From assembly GCA_009929055.1 (NCBI GenBank), contig SABI01000047.1, positions 1-12,655 on the forward strand: a stretch of 12,655 bases of DNA, in the 5' to 3' direction. The notes under the pieces are model-generated. The model had not been told where the DNA came from. It ran no database searches and saw only the letters and a program-made list of their open reading frames with translations. Both the position numbers and the translations under genes were made by a program. Shown in pieces: positions 1 to 8,081 of this stretch (position 1 is its first letter; the number at the start of each line of letters is the position of its first letter). The DNA comes from Spirochaetia bacterium. Lineage in GTDB: Bacteria > Spirochaetota > Spirochaetia > Sphaerochaetales > Sphaerochaetaceae.

Positions 1-2697
1 GTATTTGACTCTTACATCGCTTCTCTTAAAGCGATTATTGAAGAACAAACATTCTTAGATGATACTAAGTGGGCCCACCTATATAAGAAATTAACGAGCC
101 TCCCAAAAAAAATCTCCCACAACATCTCTCCATCAGTTACCCTCTCTACCATGCATGGATGTCCTCCTGCTGAAATTGAGGCAATATGTTCCTACGTATT
201 AACTGAGAAAAAACTCAATACATTTGTTAAACTTAACCCAACTCTTCTTGGCTATGATGCAGTAAGAGAAATATTAGATACCCTAGGGTATCAGTACCTC
301 CATATAAGTAGGGAAGCTTTCTCCCATGACCTCCAATATGATGATGCCATTAGTATGCTCCATCGTCTTGTAGATCTTGCTAAGAAGGAAGGACGTGGGT
401 TTGGAGTAAAACTTACCAACACACTTGGTTCAATAAACGACCAAGGGGTTCTCCCAGGTCAAGAGATGTATATGAGTGGAAGAACCCTTCTTCCTATTAG
501 CACCAGAGTTGGTGCATTACTCTCTAAAGAATTTAATGGAAAACTTCCTATTAGTTATAGTGGTGGAGCAAATGCTTTATCAGTCCTCTCTATTTTTGAA
601 ACAGGAATTCGTCCTATTACCCTCGCTACAGATCTTCTTAAGCCAGGTGGCTATACACGACTTAAACAAATGGTAGAAATCCTTGAAAAAGACTCCCTCA
701 CATTTGATGCTACTACGATTGATGTACAAGCGTTGGAAAAATTAGCTTCTGAATCATTAAAGCTTGAAGAGACCCAAAAAGTCTTTAGGGGAGATGATAC
801 TGCCTCTGTTCCTACGAAACTTCCCCTTACTGACTGCTATGTAGCTCCTTGTGTTGTTGCCTGTCCTATCCATCAAGCTATACCAGATTATATTAGCTTA
901 GTAGGAGAAGGGCGTTATGCAGATGCACTAGAGGTAATCTACGACACAAACGCCCTTCCTAACCTCACCGGCTATATTTGTGATCATCAGTGTCAGTATC
1001 ATTGTACAAGACTCGATTACGAAGGGACTGTTCAAATCAGAGAGATGAAGAAGATTGCTGCTGAGCAAGGTTTTGCTGAATATGTGAAACGATGGGAAAA
1101 ACCTGAAAAAGCAGATATTAAAGCTGCAGTAGTAGGAGCGGGTCCTGCTGGACTCTCTGCCGCCTACTTCTTAGCACGAGCCGGGTTTGACGTTACTGTA
1201 TATGAGAGAGAAGAAAATGCTGGTGGAGTTACCCGTTACGTCATACCAGACTTTAGATTCCCAGAGAGTGCCCTCCAAGCAGATATCGATTTTATAAAAG
1301 CTCATGGTGTTGAATTTGTCTTTGGAGTAAAACAAGAATTAATCACAGTAAGTGCATTAAGAGAGAAAGGATTTGATTACCTCTTTTATGCAGTAGGAGC
1401 TGAAGTTGACAATGAAATTCCTCTTAAAGGGGAGAAAGCAAAAGTCATCGCTTCCTTGGAATTCTTAAATGCCTACCGAAGAAAAGAGAACCTTAGCTTA
1501 GGTGAAAGCGTTGTTGTTGTTGGAGGGGGAAATACTGCTATGGATAGTGCCCGCTCTGCCCTGCGTGTCCCTGGAGTAAAAGATGTTTCTGTGGTCTACA
1601 GAAGAACAGAAGAAGAGATGCCTGCAGACTTTGAAGAGTATGAAAATGCAATTGCTGAAGGGGTGAAATTTATCTTCTTAACAAACCCAGAAGAATTTAA
1701 AGAAGATGGAATACTTGTTTGTAGAAAGATGAAATTAGGTGAACCTGATGCTTCTAACAGGCGACGCCCTATAGCAACAGATGAAACAGTTGAATATAAA
1801 GTAGATACCCTTATTACTGCAATCGGTGAAAAAGTAGATGGAAAACTCCTTAGTTGGTTTGGTGTTCCTGTTACCGACAAAGGGTGGGCTGAAATGGATA
1901 ATGAGACTCTTGAAACTACAGTAGATAGAGTCTATGTCATTGGAGATGCTCAAAGTGGCCCTTCTACTATCGTTAGATGTATCGCTAGTGGACGAAAAGC
2001 AGTAGAAGCAGCAATCGATAAAGTTCTTGCTTCATATGAAGAAGGTGATGAAGAGGATGAATGCGATTGCGATGAACATGATCCAGATTGTCATTGCCAC
2101 GATCACGATCACGATCACGATGATGACGAAGATGATGAAGAAGAACTTACTGATGAAGAACTTGAAGAAATCATTGTTGCTGAAGATGACTTCTTTGCCA
2201 CCATTAGAAGTAAAAAAGGGAGGGTAGCTTTAAGTATTGACCCTGCTAACATCGAAGCCTTTGCAACTCGTGAATCAATCAGATGTGTAGAATGTTCTTA
2301 TATTTGTAATAAATGTGTCGATGTATGTCCTAACAGAGCAAACATTGCAATTGATATGAGAGAGAGAAATGACCTATTTGCTAACCCATTCCAAATTGTT
2401 CACATTGATGCATTTTGTAACGAATGTGGTAACTGTGCAACCTTCTGTCCTCATGTAGGAAAACCGTACAAAGATAAGCTCACCCTCTTTAATTTGGTAG
2501 AGGACTTTGAAAATTCTGAAAACCCAGGTTTTTATGTTACACAAGAGAATGTAGTTGTGAGACTTGATGGAAAAGTTCACACCCTCGATATCGAAGAAGA
2601 TGGAGCTTTAAGTGAAGGCATTAGTGAAGAAGTGAGCGCTATTATTGAAGAGATTATGTTGAACCACACCTACCTATTAGGTTCTGTGGATCTTTAA
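1..2697 (+). CDS. ygfK: YgfK-type iron-sulfur flavoprotein oxidoreductase (5' end outside window)
   Basis: The frame is open from base 1, so the ATG at 151 is internal (in the conserved TMHGCPP motif) and the gene starts upstream. The window holds 898 residues; compared with E. coli YgfK (about 1030, from memory) roughly 160-180 are missing. Order of parts: a dihydroorotate-dehydrogenase-like barrel (to about base 720, with KLTNTLG near 409); a GltD-like iron-sulfur segment with Cys codons at 835, 850, 862 and 979, 991, 1003; an FAD site GAGPAG near 1135; a second nucleotide site VVVVGGGNTAMD near 1510; an acidic His/Cys-rich linker (about 2038-2190); and a C-terminal double ferredoxin with Cys codons at 2284, 2293, 2305, 2314, 2326 and 2416, 2425, 2434, 2446. 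Family knowledge: a cytoplasmic electron-transfer reductase, formerly 'putative selenate reductase', now tied genetically to anaerobic urate breakdown. Inference: it supplies or accepts electrons for the downstream purine enzymes. ssnA follows after 14 bases, as in E. coli. Confidence 0.95.
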   Translation, partial: VFDSYIASLKAIIEEQTFLDDTKWAHLYKKLTSLPKKISHNISPSVTLSTMHGCPPAEIEAICSYVLTEKKLNTFVKLNPTLLGYDAVREILDTLGYQYLHISREAFSHDLQYDDAISMLHRLVDLAKKEGRGFGVKLTNTLGSINDQGVLPGQEMYMSGRTLLPISTRVGALLSKEFNGKLPISYSGGANALSVLSIFETGIRPITLATDLLKPGGYTRLKQMVEILEKDSLTFDATTIDVQALEKLASESLKLEETQKVFRGDDTASVPTKLPLTDCYVAPCVVACPIHQAIPDYISLVGEGRYADALEVIYDTNALPNLTGYICDHQCQYHCTRLDYEGTVQIREMKKIAAEQGFAEYVKRWEKPEKADIKAAVVGAGPAGLSAAYFLARAGFDVTVYEREENAGGVTRYVIPDFRFPESALQADIDFIKAHGVEFVFGVKQELITVSALREKGFDYLFYAVGAEVDNEIPLKGEKAKVIASLEFLNAYRRKENLSLGESVVVVGGGNTAMDSARSALRVPGVKDVSVVYRRTEEEMPADFEEYENAIAEGVKFIFLTNPEEFKEDGILVCRKMKLGEPDASNRRRPIATDETVEYKVDTLITAIGEKVDGKLLSWFGVPVTDKGWAEMDNETLETTVDRVYVIGDAQSGPSTIVRCIASGRKAVEAAIDKVLASYEEGDEEDECDCDEHDPDCHCHDHDHDHDDDEDDEEELTDEELEEIIVAEDDFFATIRSKKGRVALSIDPANIEAFATRESIRCVECSYICNKCVDVCPNRANIAIDMRERNDLFANPFQIVHIDAFCNECGNCATFCPHVGKPYKDKLTLFNLVEDFENSENPGFYVTQENVVVRLDGKVHTLDIEEDGALSEGISEEVSAIIEEIMLNHTYLLGSVDL
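2038..2190 (+). other. Acidic His/Cys-rich linker inside YgfK
   Basis: Between the flavin/nucleotide domains and the C-terminal ferredoxin domain the protein has about 50 residues made almost only of Asp, Glu, His and Cys, including ECDCDEHDPDCHCH followed by HDHDHDHDDDEDDEEE. E. coli YgfK, recalled from memory, has only a short ordinary linker here. The four Cys and six His in about 19 residues resemble metal-binding tails of metallochaperones and transporters. Metal binding is inference; a flexible charged tether is the simple alternative. Confidence 0.8.
2098..2121 (+). repeat. Four tandem copies of CACGAT (His-Asp) in ygfK
   Basis: The hexamer CACGAT occurs four times in perfect tandem and encodes His-Asp four times. 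It then runs into a GAT/GAC/GAA tract encoding only Asp and Glu. The identical codons suggest recent growth by replication slippage, so copy number may vary between strains. Confidence 0.9.
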
Positions 2698-2711
2698 GAA
2701 GGAGAGGAGAA

Positions 2712-4052
2712 ATGGCATATACAATATTAAAAAATGGATCAGTAGTACAAACAATTCCCCCCTACAAAGTCTCTTCGGGCATGGACGTTGTAATTCAAGA
2801 TGACCTTATTGTAGAAGTTGGAAAGAATCTTTCATCTAAATATCAAACAGCTATTGTGTACGATATGAGTGGAAAATTAATCCTTCCAGGGATGGTGTGT
2901 TCACACCATCACTACTATTCAGGACTAAGTCGAGGAATGCTAGTAAACAGCGGCCCTCAAACAGATTTTATTCAAATCCTCAAAGAATGGTGGTGGAGAG
3001 TAGATAGAGCCCTTGATGAAGAAGCCCTCTACTATTCATCTCTTATTTGTTCTATTGATGCAATTGCAGCTGGAACTACTACCTGTATTGACCACCATGC
3101 TTCCCCCTCATTTATTGAAGGCTCTTTAGAAACTATTGCAAAAGGGATGAGGGAAGTAGGTCTTAGAGGGGCAACTTGTTATGAAGTAACAAATCGTAAT
3201 GGGGGCCTTGATGAAGTAAAAAAGGGAGTGAAAGAAAACATCGCTTTTGCTAAGAGTGTAGATAAAGAGAGAAATTCAGGAAAGAAGCCTTTAGTTGAAG
3301 CAATGATAGGAGGGCATGCCCCTTTTACCATCTGCAATGATGGCTTAGAACTTATGAAACAGGCAGTTGATGAAACTCATCGAGGGATACACTTGCATGT
3401 TGCAGAAGACAAATACGATGTGACTCACTCACACCACATGTATCATCAAGATATTATTGACCGACTCGACTCATTTGGACTGTTAAGTGACTCTTCCTTG
3501 TTAGTTCATGGACTCTACCTTAATGACCATGAAATAGAGAAAATGAATGAAAGAGGAGTCTTTTTAGCCCATAACCCAAGAAGTAACATGAATAATGGAG
3601 TTGGCTATTTCTCAAAATTACAAGATGTCAACAAGCTCCTTCTTGGAACTGATGGATGTGGTGGAAACATGTTTGAAGAAATCAAGCTAGCCTTCTTTAA
3701 ACACAAAGATAATGGTGGTTCTTGGTGGCCATCAGACTTTGTAGAAGTCCTCTCTAGGGGAAACTCTTTATTAGAAAAGTACTTTGGTGAGCAGTTCGGT
3801 ATTATAGCTCCTGGCTACAAAGCAGATATCACAGTTGTAGATTACCATAGTCCTACCCCTTTTGTTGACGATAATATTGCTACCCACATTGTGTGGGGGA
3901 TGAGCAGTAATGCCGTTGAATCGGTGATGGTTGAAGGGAAAATGGTGATGCATAAGAGAGAATTTAACCTCGACTTGGAAATGATTTATGCAAAAGCTGC
4001 AGAGAGTGCAAAAAAAGTGTGGAAAAAAGTAGATACTTTATCTGCTCATTAA
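2712..4052 (+). CDS. ssnA: SsnA-type amidohydrolase (chlorohydrolase/aminohydrolase family)
   Basis: This 446-residue protein has the length and motifs of E. coli SsnA (about 442). It is a metal-dependent hydrolase of the amidohydrolase superfamily, expected to act in the cytoplasm on a C-N bond of a purine-derived ring. Visible metal and catalytic residues: His65 and His67 in CSHHHYYSGLSRG, His227/His229 and Glu232 in IHLHVAED, His266 in LVHG, and Asp314 in GTDGCGG. The family signatures IDHHASP and SNMNNGVGY are also present. The start is set by GGAGAGGAG just upstream, only 14 bases after the ygfK stop, so the two are surely co-transcribed. The pair ygfK-ssnA is conserved in E. coli and in urate-degrading gut anaerobes; ssnA was first noticed in E. 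coli through an effect on stationary-phase viability. The substrate cannot be read from the sequence. No defect is seen. Confidence 0.95.
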   Translation: MAYTILKNGSVVQTIPPYKVSSGMDVVIQDDLIVEVGKNLSSKYQTAIVYDMSGKLILPGMVCSHHHYYSGLSRGMLVNSGPQTDFIQILKEWWWRVDRALDEEALYYSSLICSIDAIAAGTTTCIDHHASPSFIEGSLETIAKGMREVGLRGATCYEVTNRNGGLDEVKKGVKENIAFAKSVDKERNSGKKPLVEAMIGGHAPFTICNDGLELMKQAVDETHRGIHLHVAEDKYDVTHSHHMYHQDIIDRLDSFGLLSDSSLLVHGLYLNDHEIEKMNERGVFLAHNPRSNMNNGVGYFSKLQDVNKLLLGTDGCGGNMFEEIKLAFFKHKDNGGSWWPSDFVEVLSRGNSLLEKYFGEQFGIIAPGYKADITVVDYHSPTPFVDDNIATHIVWGMSSNAVESVMVEGKMVMHKREFNLDLEMIYAKAAESAKKVWKKVDTLSAH

Positions 4053-4066
4053 ATAAAAATTAGAAA

Positions 4067-4086
4067 TTCATCTTATGAAAGATGAA
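4067..4086 (+). other. Short perfect hairpin between ssnA and ygeY
   Basis: TTCATCTT (4067-4074) and AAGATGAA (4079-4086) form an 8-bp perfect stem with a 4-base loop in the 53-base gap. It is weak, AT-rich and not followed by a T run, so it is not a convincing terminator. It ends 9 bases before the ygeY ribosome binding site (AGGAG, 4096-4100) and could mildly affect mRNA processing or translation. Confidence 0.35.
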
Positions 4087-4105
4087 ATAAAATGTAGGAG
4101 TTAAC

Positions 4106-5326
4106 ATGGCAATTAATGAACAAATCAGAACAATGGCTGCCCAGTATCGACAGTATACCGCTGAAAACCTTTCTAAGATGGTAAAGGTAAAATCGTATAG
4201 CAGCAAAGAAGAAGATGTCTGTCGTCTTATTGTTACACTATGTGAAGAAGCCGGATTCGACGAAGTAAGAATCGATGGTCTTGGAAGTGTAATCGGTCGA
4301 GTAGGATATGGGCCAAAAGAGCTAGCTTTTGATGCGCACATTGATACAGTTGAAGTAGGAAACCTCGATAACTGGGACTTTGACCCATTTAGCGGCGAAA
4401 TTAAAGATGGCAAAGTCTTTGGTCGTGGAACAAGTGACCAAAAAGGTGGAGCTGCTTCTATGATTACAGCCGGTAGAATCTTAAAAGAACTTGGCTATGG
4501 TGGAAAATATAGTGTCTACTTCACATTCACCGTCATGGAAGAAGATTGTGATGGTATGTGTTGGAAATACCTCATTGAAGAAGAAAAATTCAAACCAGAT
4601 TTAATTGTTTCAACAGAACCAACCTCTTGTCGCCTCTATCGTGGACACAGAGGAAGGATGGAAATAAGGGTATTCTTAAAAGGAATTAGTTGTCACGGAA
4701 GCGCTCCAGAAAGGGGCATTAGTGCAGCATATAAAGCTTCCCGCGCAGCCCTTGCCATAGAACAACTCAACAAAGACTTACTTCCTGATGAAGATAACTT
4801 CCTCGGCAAAGGAACAATTACTGTCTCCCAAATGGATGTAAAAGGACCTAGCCAATGTGCAGTCCCAGACTATGCAATGCTCTATTGTGACAGGCGCTTA
4901 ACTTGGGGTGAAGATGCAGAACTCGCAATTAGCCAAGTAAAAGAGTATGTTTCTAAAGCAACAGGCGATAAACCAGAAGATATTATTGTCGAGATGCCTA
5001 TATATGAAAAACTTGGTTGGACCAATTTAGATTACCACCAAGAACTTTACTTCCCAACTTGGAAACTTGATCGAGATCATTACCTCGTTGAGTCTGGTGT
5101 AGAAGCTCATAAAGCCCTTTTTGACAAAGAACCAGTTGTGGATAAGTGGACATTCAGTACCAACTTAGTAGCAACTACAGGAAGACACAAGATTCCAGCT
5201 ATTGGTTTTGGCCCTGGAGATGAGTCTCAAGCCCATGCTCCAAACGAAATTAACCGTGTGGACGATTTAGAAATTTGTGCTGCATTTTATGCAATGCTTC
5301 CTTATACACTAGAGGCACATAACTAG
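4106..5326 (+). CDS. ygeY: YgeY-type M20 family metallohydrolase
   Basis: This 406-residue protein matches the YgeY branch of the M20 peptidase/deacylase family, which has a two-metal catalytic domain and an inserted lid domain. Visible ligands: His78 and Asp80 in AFDAHIDTV, Asp111 in GRGTSDQKGG, catalytic Glu145 with metal ligand Glu146 in VMEEDCDG, Glu171 in STEPT, and His377 near the C-terminus in SQAHAPNE. The lid segment includes GHRGRMEI and KGISCHGSAPERG. AGGAG at 4096-4100, five bases before ATG, supports the start. M20 enzymes cleave amide bonds of peptides, N-acyl amino acids or carbamoyl compounds. In urate-degradation clusters YgeY is placed with YgeX (diaminopropionate ammonia-lyase) and YgeW (a carbamoyltransferase-like protein), so action on a ring-opened, ureido-type intermediate is plausible but inferred. 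ygeX and ygeW are not in this window. Here ygeY sits between ssnA and the hydroxylase genes, unlike in E. coli. Confidence 0.93.
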   Translation: MAINEQIRTMAAQYRQYTAENLSKMVKVKSYSSKEEDVCRLIVTLCEEAGFDEVRIDGLGSVIGRVGYGPKELAFDAHIDTVEVGNLDNWDFDPFSGEIKDGKVFGRGTSDQKGGAASMITAGRILKELGYGGKYSVYFTFTVMEEDCDGMCWKYLIEEEKFKPDLIVSTEPTSCRLYRGHRGRMEIRVFLKGISCHGSAPERGISAAYKASRAALAIEQLNKDLLPDEDNFLGKGTITVSQMDVKGPSQCAVPDYAMLYCDRRLTWGEDAELAISQVKEYVSKATGDKPEDIIVEMPIYEKLGWTNLDYHQELYFPTWKLDRDHYLVESGVEAHKALFDKEPVVDKWTFSTNLVATTGRHKIPAIGFGPGDESQAHAPNEINRVDDLEICAAFYAMLPYTLEAHN

Positions 5327-5348
5327 AAATAGGAAAAAAGCTAATTTA

Positions 5349-5396
5349 AAATGGAGTGGTAGGACTTAATGAAATTTTTAAGTCGCCACTTCATTT
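5349..5396 (+). promoter_or_regulatory. Strong hairpin in the ygeY-xdhA gap, possible attenuator or processing site
   Basis: Bases 5349-5359 pair with 5386-5396 (11 pairs, one G-T), and 5363-5369 (GACTTAA) pair perfectly with 5378-5384 (TTAAGTC). An asymmetric internal loop (TAG against G) separates the two helices and the terminal loop has 8 bases. The upper stem is followed by TTCATTTGTTT, which is T-rich but interrupted. This could be a leaky intrinsic terminator, an RNase processing point or a stabilising structure that sets xdhA-C-B expression apart from ygfK-ssnA-ygeY. I do not recognise it as a known riboswitch. Confidence 0.55.
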
Positions 5397-5457
5397 GTTT
5401 CTGTATATATTAGAATACATAAAGTTTTTTTGTTTTGAACTGCTACCATTTTTACTT

Positions 5458-5463
5458 TGGAGG
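5458..5463 (+). promoter_or_regulatory. Ribosome binding site deciding the xdhA start
   Basis: TGGAGG lies six bases before the ATG at 5470. The same frame is open back to a GTG at 5356, but that GTG lies inside the hairpin, has no ribosome binding site, and would add a 38-residue hydrophobic stretch foreign to this cytoplasmic family. The 5470 start gives MHQGSIGKPMRRVDAIAK, the usual beginning of the family. Confidence 0.85.
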
Positions 5464-5469
5464 TTGCCT

Positions 5470-7608
5470 ATGCATCAAGGATCGATTGGAAAGCCAATGC
5501 GTCGAGTTGACGCTATAGCTAAAAGCGCAGGTACATTACGATACATAGCCGATTATACATTTGAAGATATGGTCTATGCAAAGATGGTGCGCTCTACTAT
5601 TCCAAGGGGAAAGATTCTCAACATCTCTATTCCAGAGCTCCCAACTGGATACCACTTTATTTCTTATAAAGATATCCCTGAAGGGGGAATAAACCAACTC
5701 GTGATGATCAAAGCAGATCACAAGTGTTTTGCTGAAGATGAAGTAAGATATATTGGAGAAACTATTGCTCTTTTGGTAGGACCTGATCGAGAAGTATTAG
5801 CATCCTTAATTGAGAAAGTTGAAATTACCTACGAAGAGAAACAATACTCTGTTACCATCGAAGAAGGACTCGCCTGTAAGGGGGGCCCCTTTGTAGGTGA
5901 TAACAACCTGTTTTGTGACTTCACTATCAATAAAGGGGATATTGCAAAAGCTTTTAGTGAAGCAGACCAGATTATTGAAGATGAAATTACCACAGGATGG
6001 CAAGAACACGTCCACCTTGAAACAAATGGGGCAGTAGCCCTTCCTGAAGGGGATAAATTTGTTATCTATGTAAGTGCTCAGTGCCCATTTTATGTGAGAA
6101 AATCTATAGCTTCATTAATTAATCGTCCTTATGAAGATGTTATAGTGCGCCAAACAGCCACAGGTGGTGCCTTTGGTGGAAAAGAGCATTTTCCTGATGT
6201 TCTCGCTGGACCCTTATTAGTTGCAACCTATGTGATAAAAAAACCTATTCAACTCATATTTGATCGTTTTGAAGATAGTGCCTATTCAGTAAAAAGACAC
6301 CCAAGTAGAACTCGGTTTAAAACAGCCCTCGATAAGAGTGGAAATATTACTGCAATGGATATCGATGTTGTCTATAACGCCGGGGGCTATGAAACCTGCT
6401 CCTATGTTGTCCTTCAACGGGGAGTATTTCATGCAACGGGTGTCTATCATATTGCCAACTCTAGGGTAAGAGGAAGAGCTGTTGCAACAAACACCTTCCC
6501 CTCTGATGCCTTTAGAGGATTTGGGGCACCACAAACCCTCTTCGCAGTTGAAGTTCATCTTAATCACATTGCAAAAAAGTTAGCAATTGATCCATTAGAA
6601 TTCAAGAAGAGACACTTTTTAACTCAAGGAGATAGCACCGTAACAAACGGTCATATTTATGAAAAGGTAGTCCTTCCAGAAATGCTTAGCCAAGTTGTTA
6701 CCTCTAGTGGGTACTATGACAAAATAGAAAAATATAAAGAAGGAAGCTACAAAGGAATAGGAATATCTTTCTATAACCACGGGGGAGCTTTTACAGGGAA
6801 CGGGGAAGAGAAGATTATTAAGGCAAAAGTAAAGCTACGAAAGAATGCTAACAATACCGTCGACATCCTCATTGGTTCTACCGAAATGGGACAGGGCCTT
6901 CAAACAGCTCTTATAAAGATTGTTGCTGATGCATTAGAAATTGAGCCGAAGTTTGTCCGTTATCCTCAACCAGATACCTCAATAGTTGCTGACAGCGGCC
7001 CAACAGTTGCTTCTCGCTCCACCATGATAGTTGGTAAAATTGCTCAAAGGGCTGCCTTAGCACTTAAACCAAGAATGGGTGAAGAGGGAGTTATCACTGT
7101 CCAAGAAGAATATGAACACCCATCAGGGTTCCCATGGGATCAAGAAACCTTCCAAGGAGATGCCTATATTGGATATGGGTGGGGAGTATGTGCTGTAGAA
7201 GTTGAAGTTGACCCCCTTACCCTAGAAGTGCAAACGAAAGGAATTTGGTCGAGTCATGATGTTGGTATTGCTATTGATGAATTAATCGTACATGGGCAAG
7301 TCAATGGAGGAATAATTCAATCCCTTGGTTATGCTGCTATGGAGAAACTCGATTTTAGTAAAAAGACAGGATTCAAACAAGTTGGCCTCTCTGATTACAT
7401 CATTCCAACAAGTATGGACTTTCCTTCTCAAGTATCAACTCTTGTAGATAACCCTTATGAATTTGGCCCATCCGGTGCTAAAGGAATGGGAGAGCTTGTA
7501 TGTAATGGTGCTTCATCTGCCTATATAGATGCAGTATCACGGGCAATTGGTAGAACAATCTCGTCAATACCAATTCCACCAGAAACTTTAGTGGAGATTA
7601 TCTCATGA
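5470..7608 (+). CDS. xdhA: Molybdopterin-binding subunit of a xanthine dehydrogenase-family hydroxylase
   Basis: This 712-residue protein is the large catalytic subunit of a molybdenum hydroxylase, close in length to E. coli XdhA (about 750). It binds the molybdenum cofactor and would hydroxylate a purine or related heterocycle with water as oxygen source. Visible motifs: the N-terminal IGKPMRRVDAIAK; cofactor loop GGAFGGKE at 232-239; AFRGFGAPQ at 347-355 with Arg349, which corresponds to a substrate-positioning Arg of xanthine dehydrogenase; GSTEMGQG at 469-476; and GAKGMGE at 669-675 with Glu675 as the probable catalytic base. All key motifs are intact. The stop overlaps the next start by four bases (ATGA), and the [2Fe-2S] and FAD subunits follow, giving a complete three-part enzyme. 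Such clusters often contain selenium-dependent hydroxylases, but no selenium-insertion gene is visible here. Exact substrate (hypoxanthine, xanthine, purine, nicotinate) is inferred from context. Confidence 0.93.
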   Translation: MHQGSIGKPMRRVDAIAKSAGTLRYIADYTFEDMVYAKMVRSTIPRGKILNISIPELPTGYHFISYKDIPEGGINQLVMIKADHKCFAEDEVRYIGETIALLVGPDREVLASLIEKVEITYEEKQYSVTIEEGLACKGGPFVGDNNLFCDFTINKGDIAKAFSEADQIIEDEITTGWQEHVHLETNGAVALPEGDKFVIYVSAQCPFYVRKSIASLINRPYEDVIVRQTATGGAFGGKEHFPDVLAGPLLVATYVIKKPIQLIFDRFEDSAYSVKRHPSRTRFKTALDKSGNITAMDIDVVYNAGGYETCSYVVLQRGVFHATGVYHIANSRVRGRAVATNTFPSDAFRGFGAPQTLFAVEVHLNHIAKKLAIDPLEFKKRHFLTQGDSTVTNGHIYEKVVLPEMLSQVVTSSGYYDKIEKYKEGSYKGIGISFYNHGGAFTGNGEEKIIKAKVKLRKNANNTVDILIGSTEMGQGLQTALIKIVADALEIEPKFVRYPQPDTSIVADSGPTVASRSTMIVGKIAQRAALALKPRMGEEGVITVQEEYEHPSGFPWDQETFQGDAYIGYGWGVCAVEVEVDPLTLEVQTKGIWSSHDVGIAIDELIVHGQVNGGIIQSLGYAAMEKLDFSKKTGFKQVGLSDYIIPTSMDFPSQVSTLVDNPYEFGPSGAKGMGELVCNGASSAYIDAVSRAIGRTISSIPIPPETLVEIIS

Positions 7609-8081
7609 TAGATGAAATACGGTTTACCTTGAACTATAAAGAAGTAGCCATTACCTGCAACCCCTTAAAAAGACTTCTTGATGTCTTAAGAGAAGATTTT
7701 GGTCTCTTTGGAACAAAAGAAGCATGTGGAGAAGGGGAGTGTGGTGCTTGTAGTGTATTAAAAGATGGGAAGATTGTTACTACCTGTATGATTCCTGTTG
7801 GAGCAATAAAAGGGTGTAATATTGTAACTATAGAAGGGCTCAGAGAGACGAAAAGGGGCCAAACTATTATTGAATCCTTTGCCGATGGAGGAGCTGTTCA
7901 ATGTGGGTTTTGTATCCCAGGAATGATCATAGCAGCAGAGAGTCTTTTATCTCACCATCCCCATCCAACAGAGGAAGAGATTCGACTCGGAATTGCTGGG
8001 AACCTTTGTCGATGTACAGGGTATGACCTGATAGTTGAAAGTATTAAATTAGCTTCAAAAAGAGGGGAGGGCCTATGGTAG
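7605..8081 (+). CDS. xdhC: [2Fe-2S] subunit of the molybdenum hydroxylase
   Basis: This 158-residue protein is a standard small iron-sulfur subunit. The plant-ferredoxin-like N-terminal domain carries Cys41, Cys46, Cys49 and Cys61 (ACGEGECGAC, then TTC). The C-terminal four-helix domain carries Cys100 and Cys103 (QCGFCIPG) and Cys135 and Cys137 (NLCRCTGY). All eight ligands for two [2Fe-2S] clusters are present. It carries electrons from the molybdenum site to the FAD subunit. The start codon overlaps the stop of the molybdopterin subunit (ATGA, 7605-7608), which suggests translational coupling; GGAG at 7593-7596 is the ribosome binding site. Naming follows E. coli, where xdhC is the iron-sulfur subunit; other organisms swap the letters. 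It is a useful intact reference for the degraded domain at 11185. Confidence 0.95.
   Translation: MIDEIRFTLNYKEVAITCNPLKRLLDVLREDFGLFGTKEACGEGECGACSVLKDGKIVTTCMIPVGAIKGCNIVTIEGLRETKRGQTIIESFADGGAVQCGFCIPGMIIAAESLLSHHPHPTEEEIRLGIAGNLCRCTGYDLIVESIKLASKRGEGLW

Noticed and set aside
151..153. ATG 151 as the start of ygfK.
   Set aside because: The frame is open upstream to base 1 with family-like sequence, there is no ribosome binding site, and this Met lies within a conserved internal motif (STMHGCPP).
1596..1953. Minus-strand open frames within ygfK and others elsewhere in the window.
   Set aside because: They lie opposite well-supported genes, show no recognisable domains and have no ribosome binding context; they are shadows of the real reading frames.
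5351..5362. Tiny ORF (Met-Glu-Trp-stop) as an attenuation leader peptide.
   Set aside because: Three codons with no well-placed ribosome binding site; most likely chance within the hairpin arm.
5395..5421. Possible promoter after the hairpin (TTGTTT and TACATA).
   Set aside because: Spacing is only 15 bases and both boxes are poor matches in AT-rich DNA; not strong enough to call.
5356..5469. N-terminal extension of the molybdopterin subunit from GTG 5356, giving a hydrophobic 38-residue leader that resembles a membrane segment.
   Set aside because: The GTG lies inside a strong hairpin with no ribosome binding site, while ATG 5470 has TGGAGG six bases upstream and the usual family N-terminus. 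The hydrophobic look comes from T-rich noncoding DNA.
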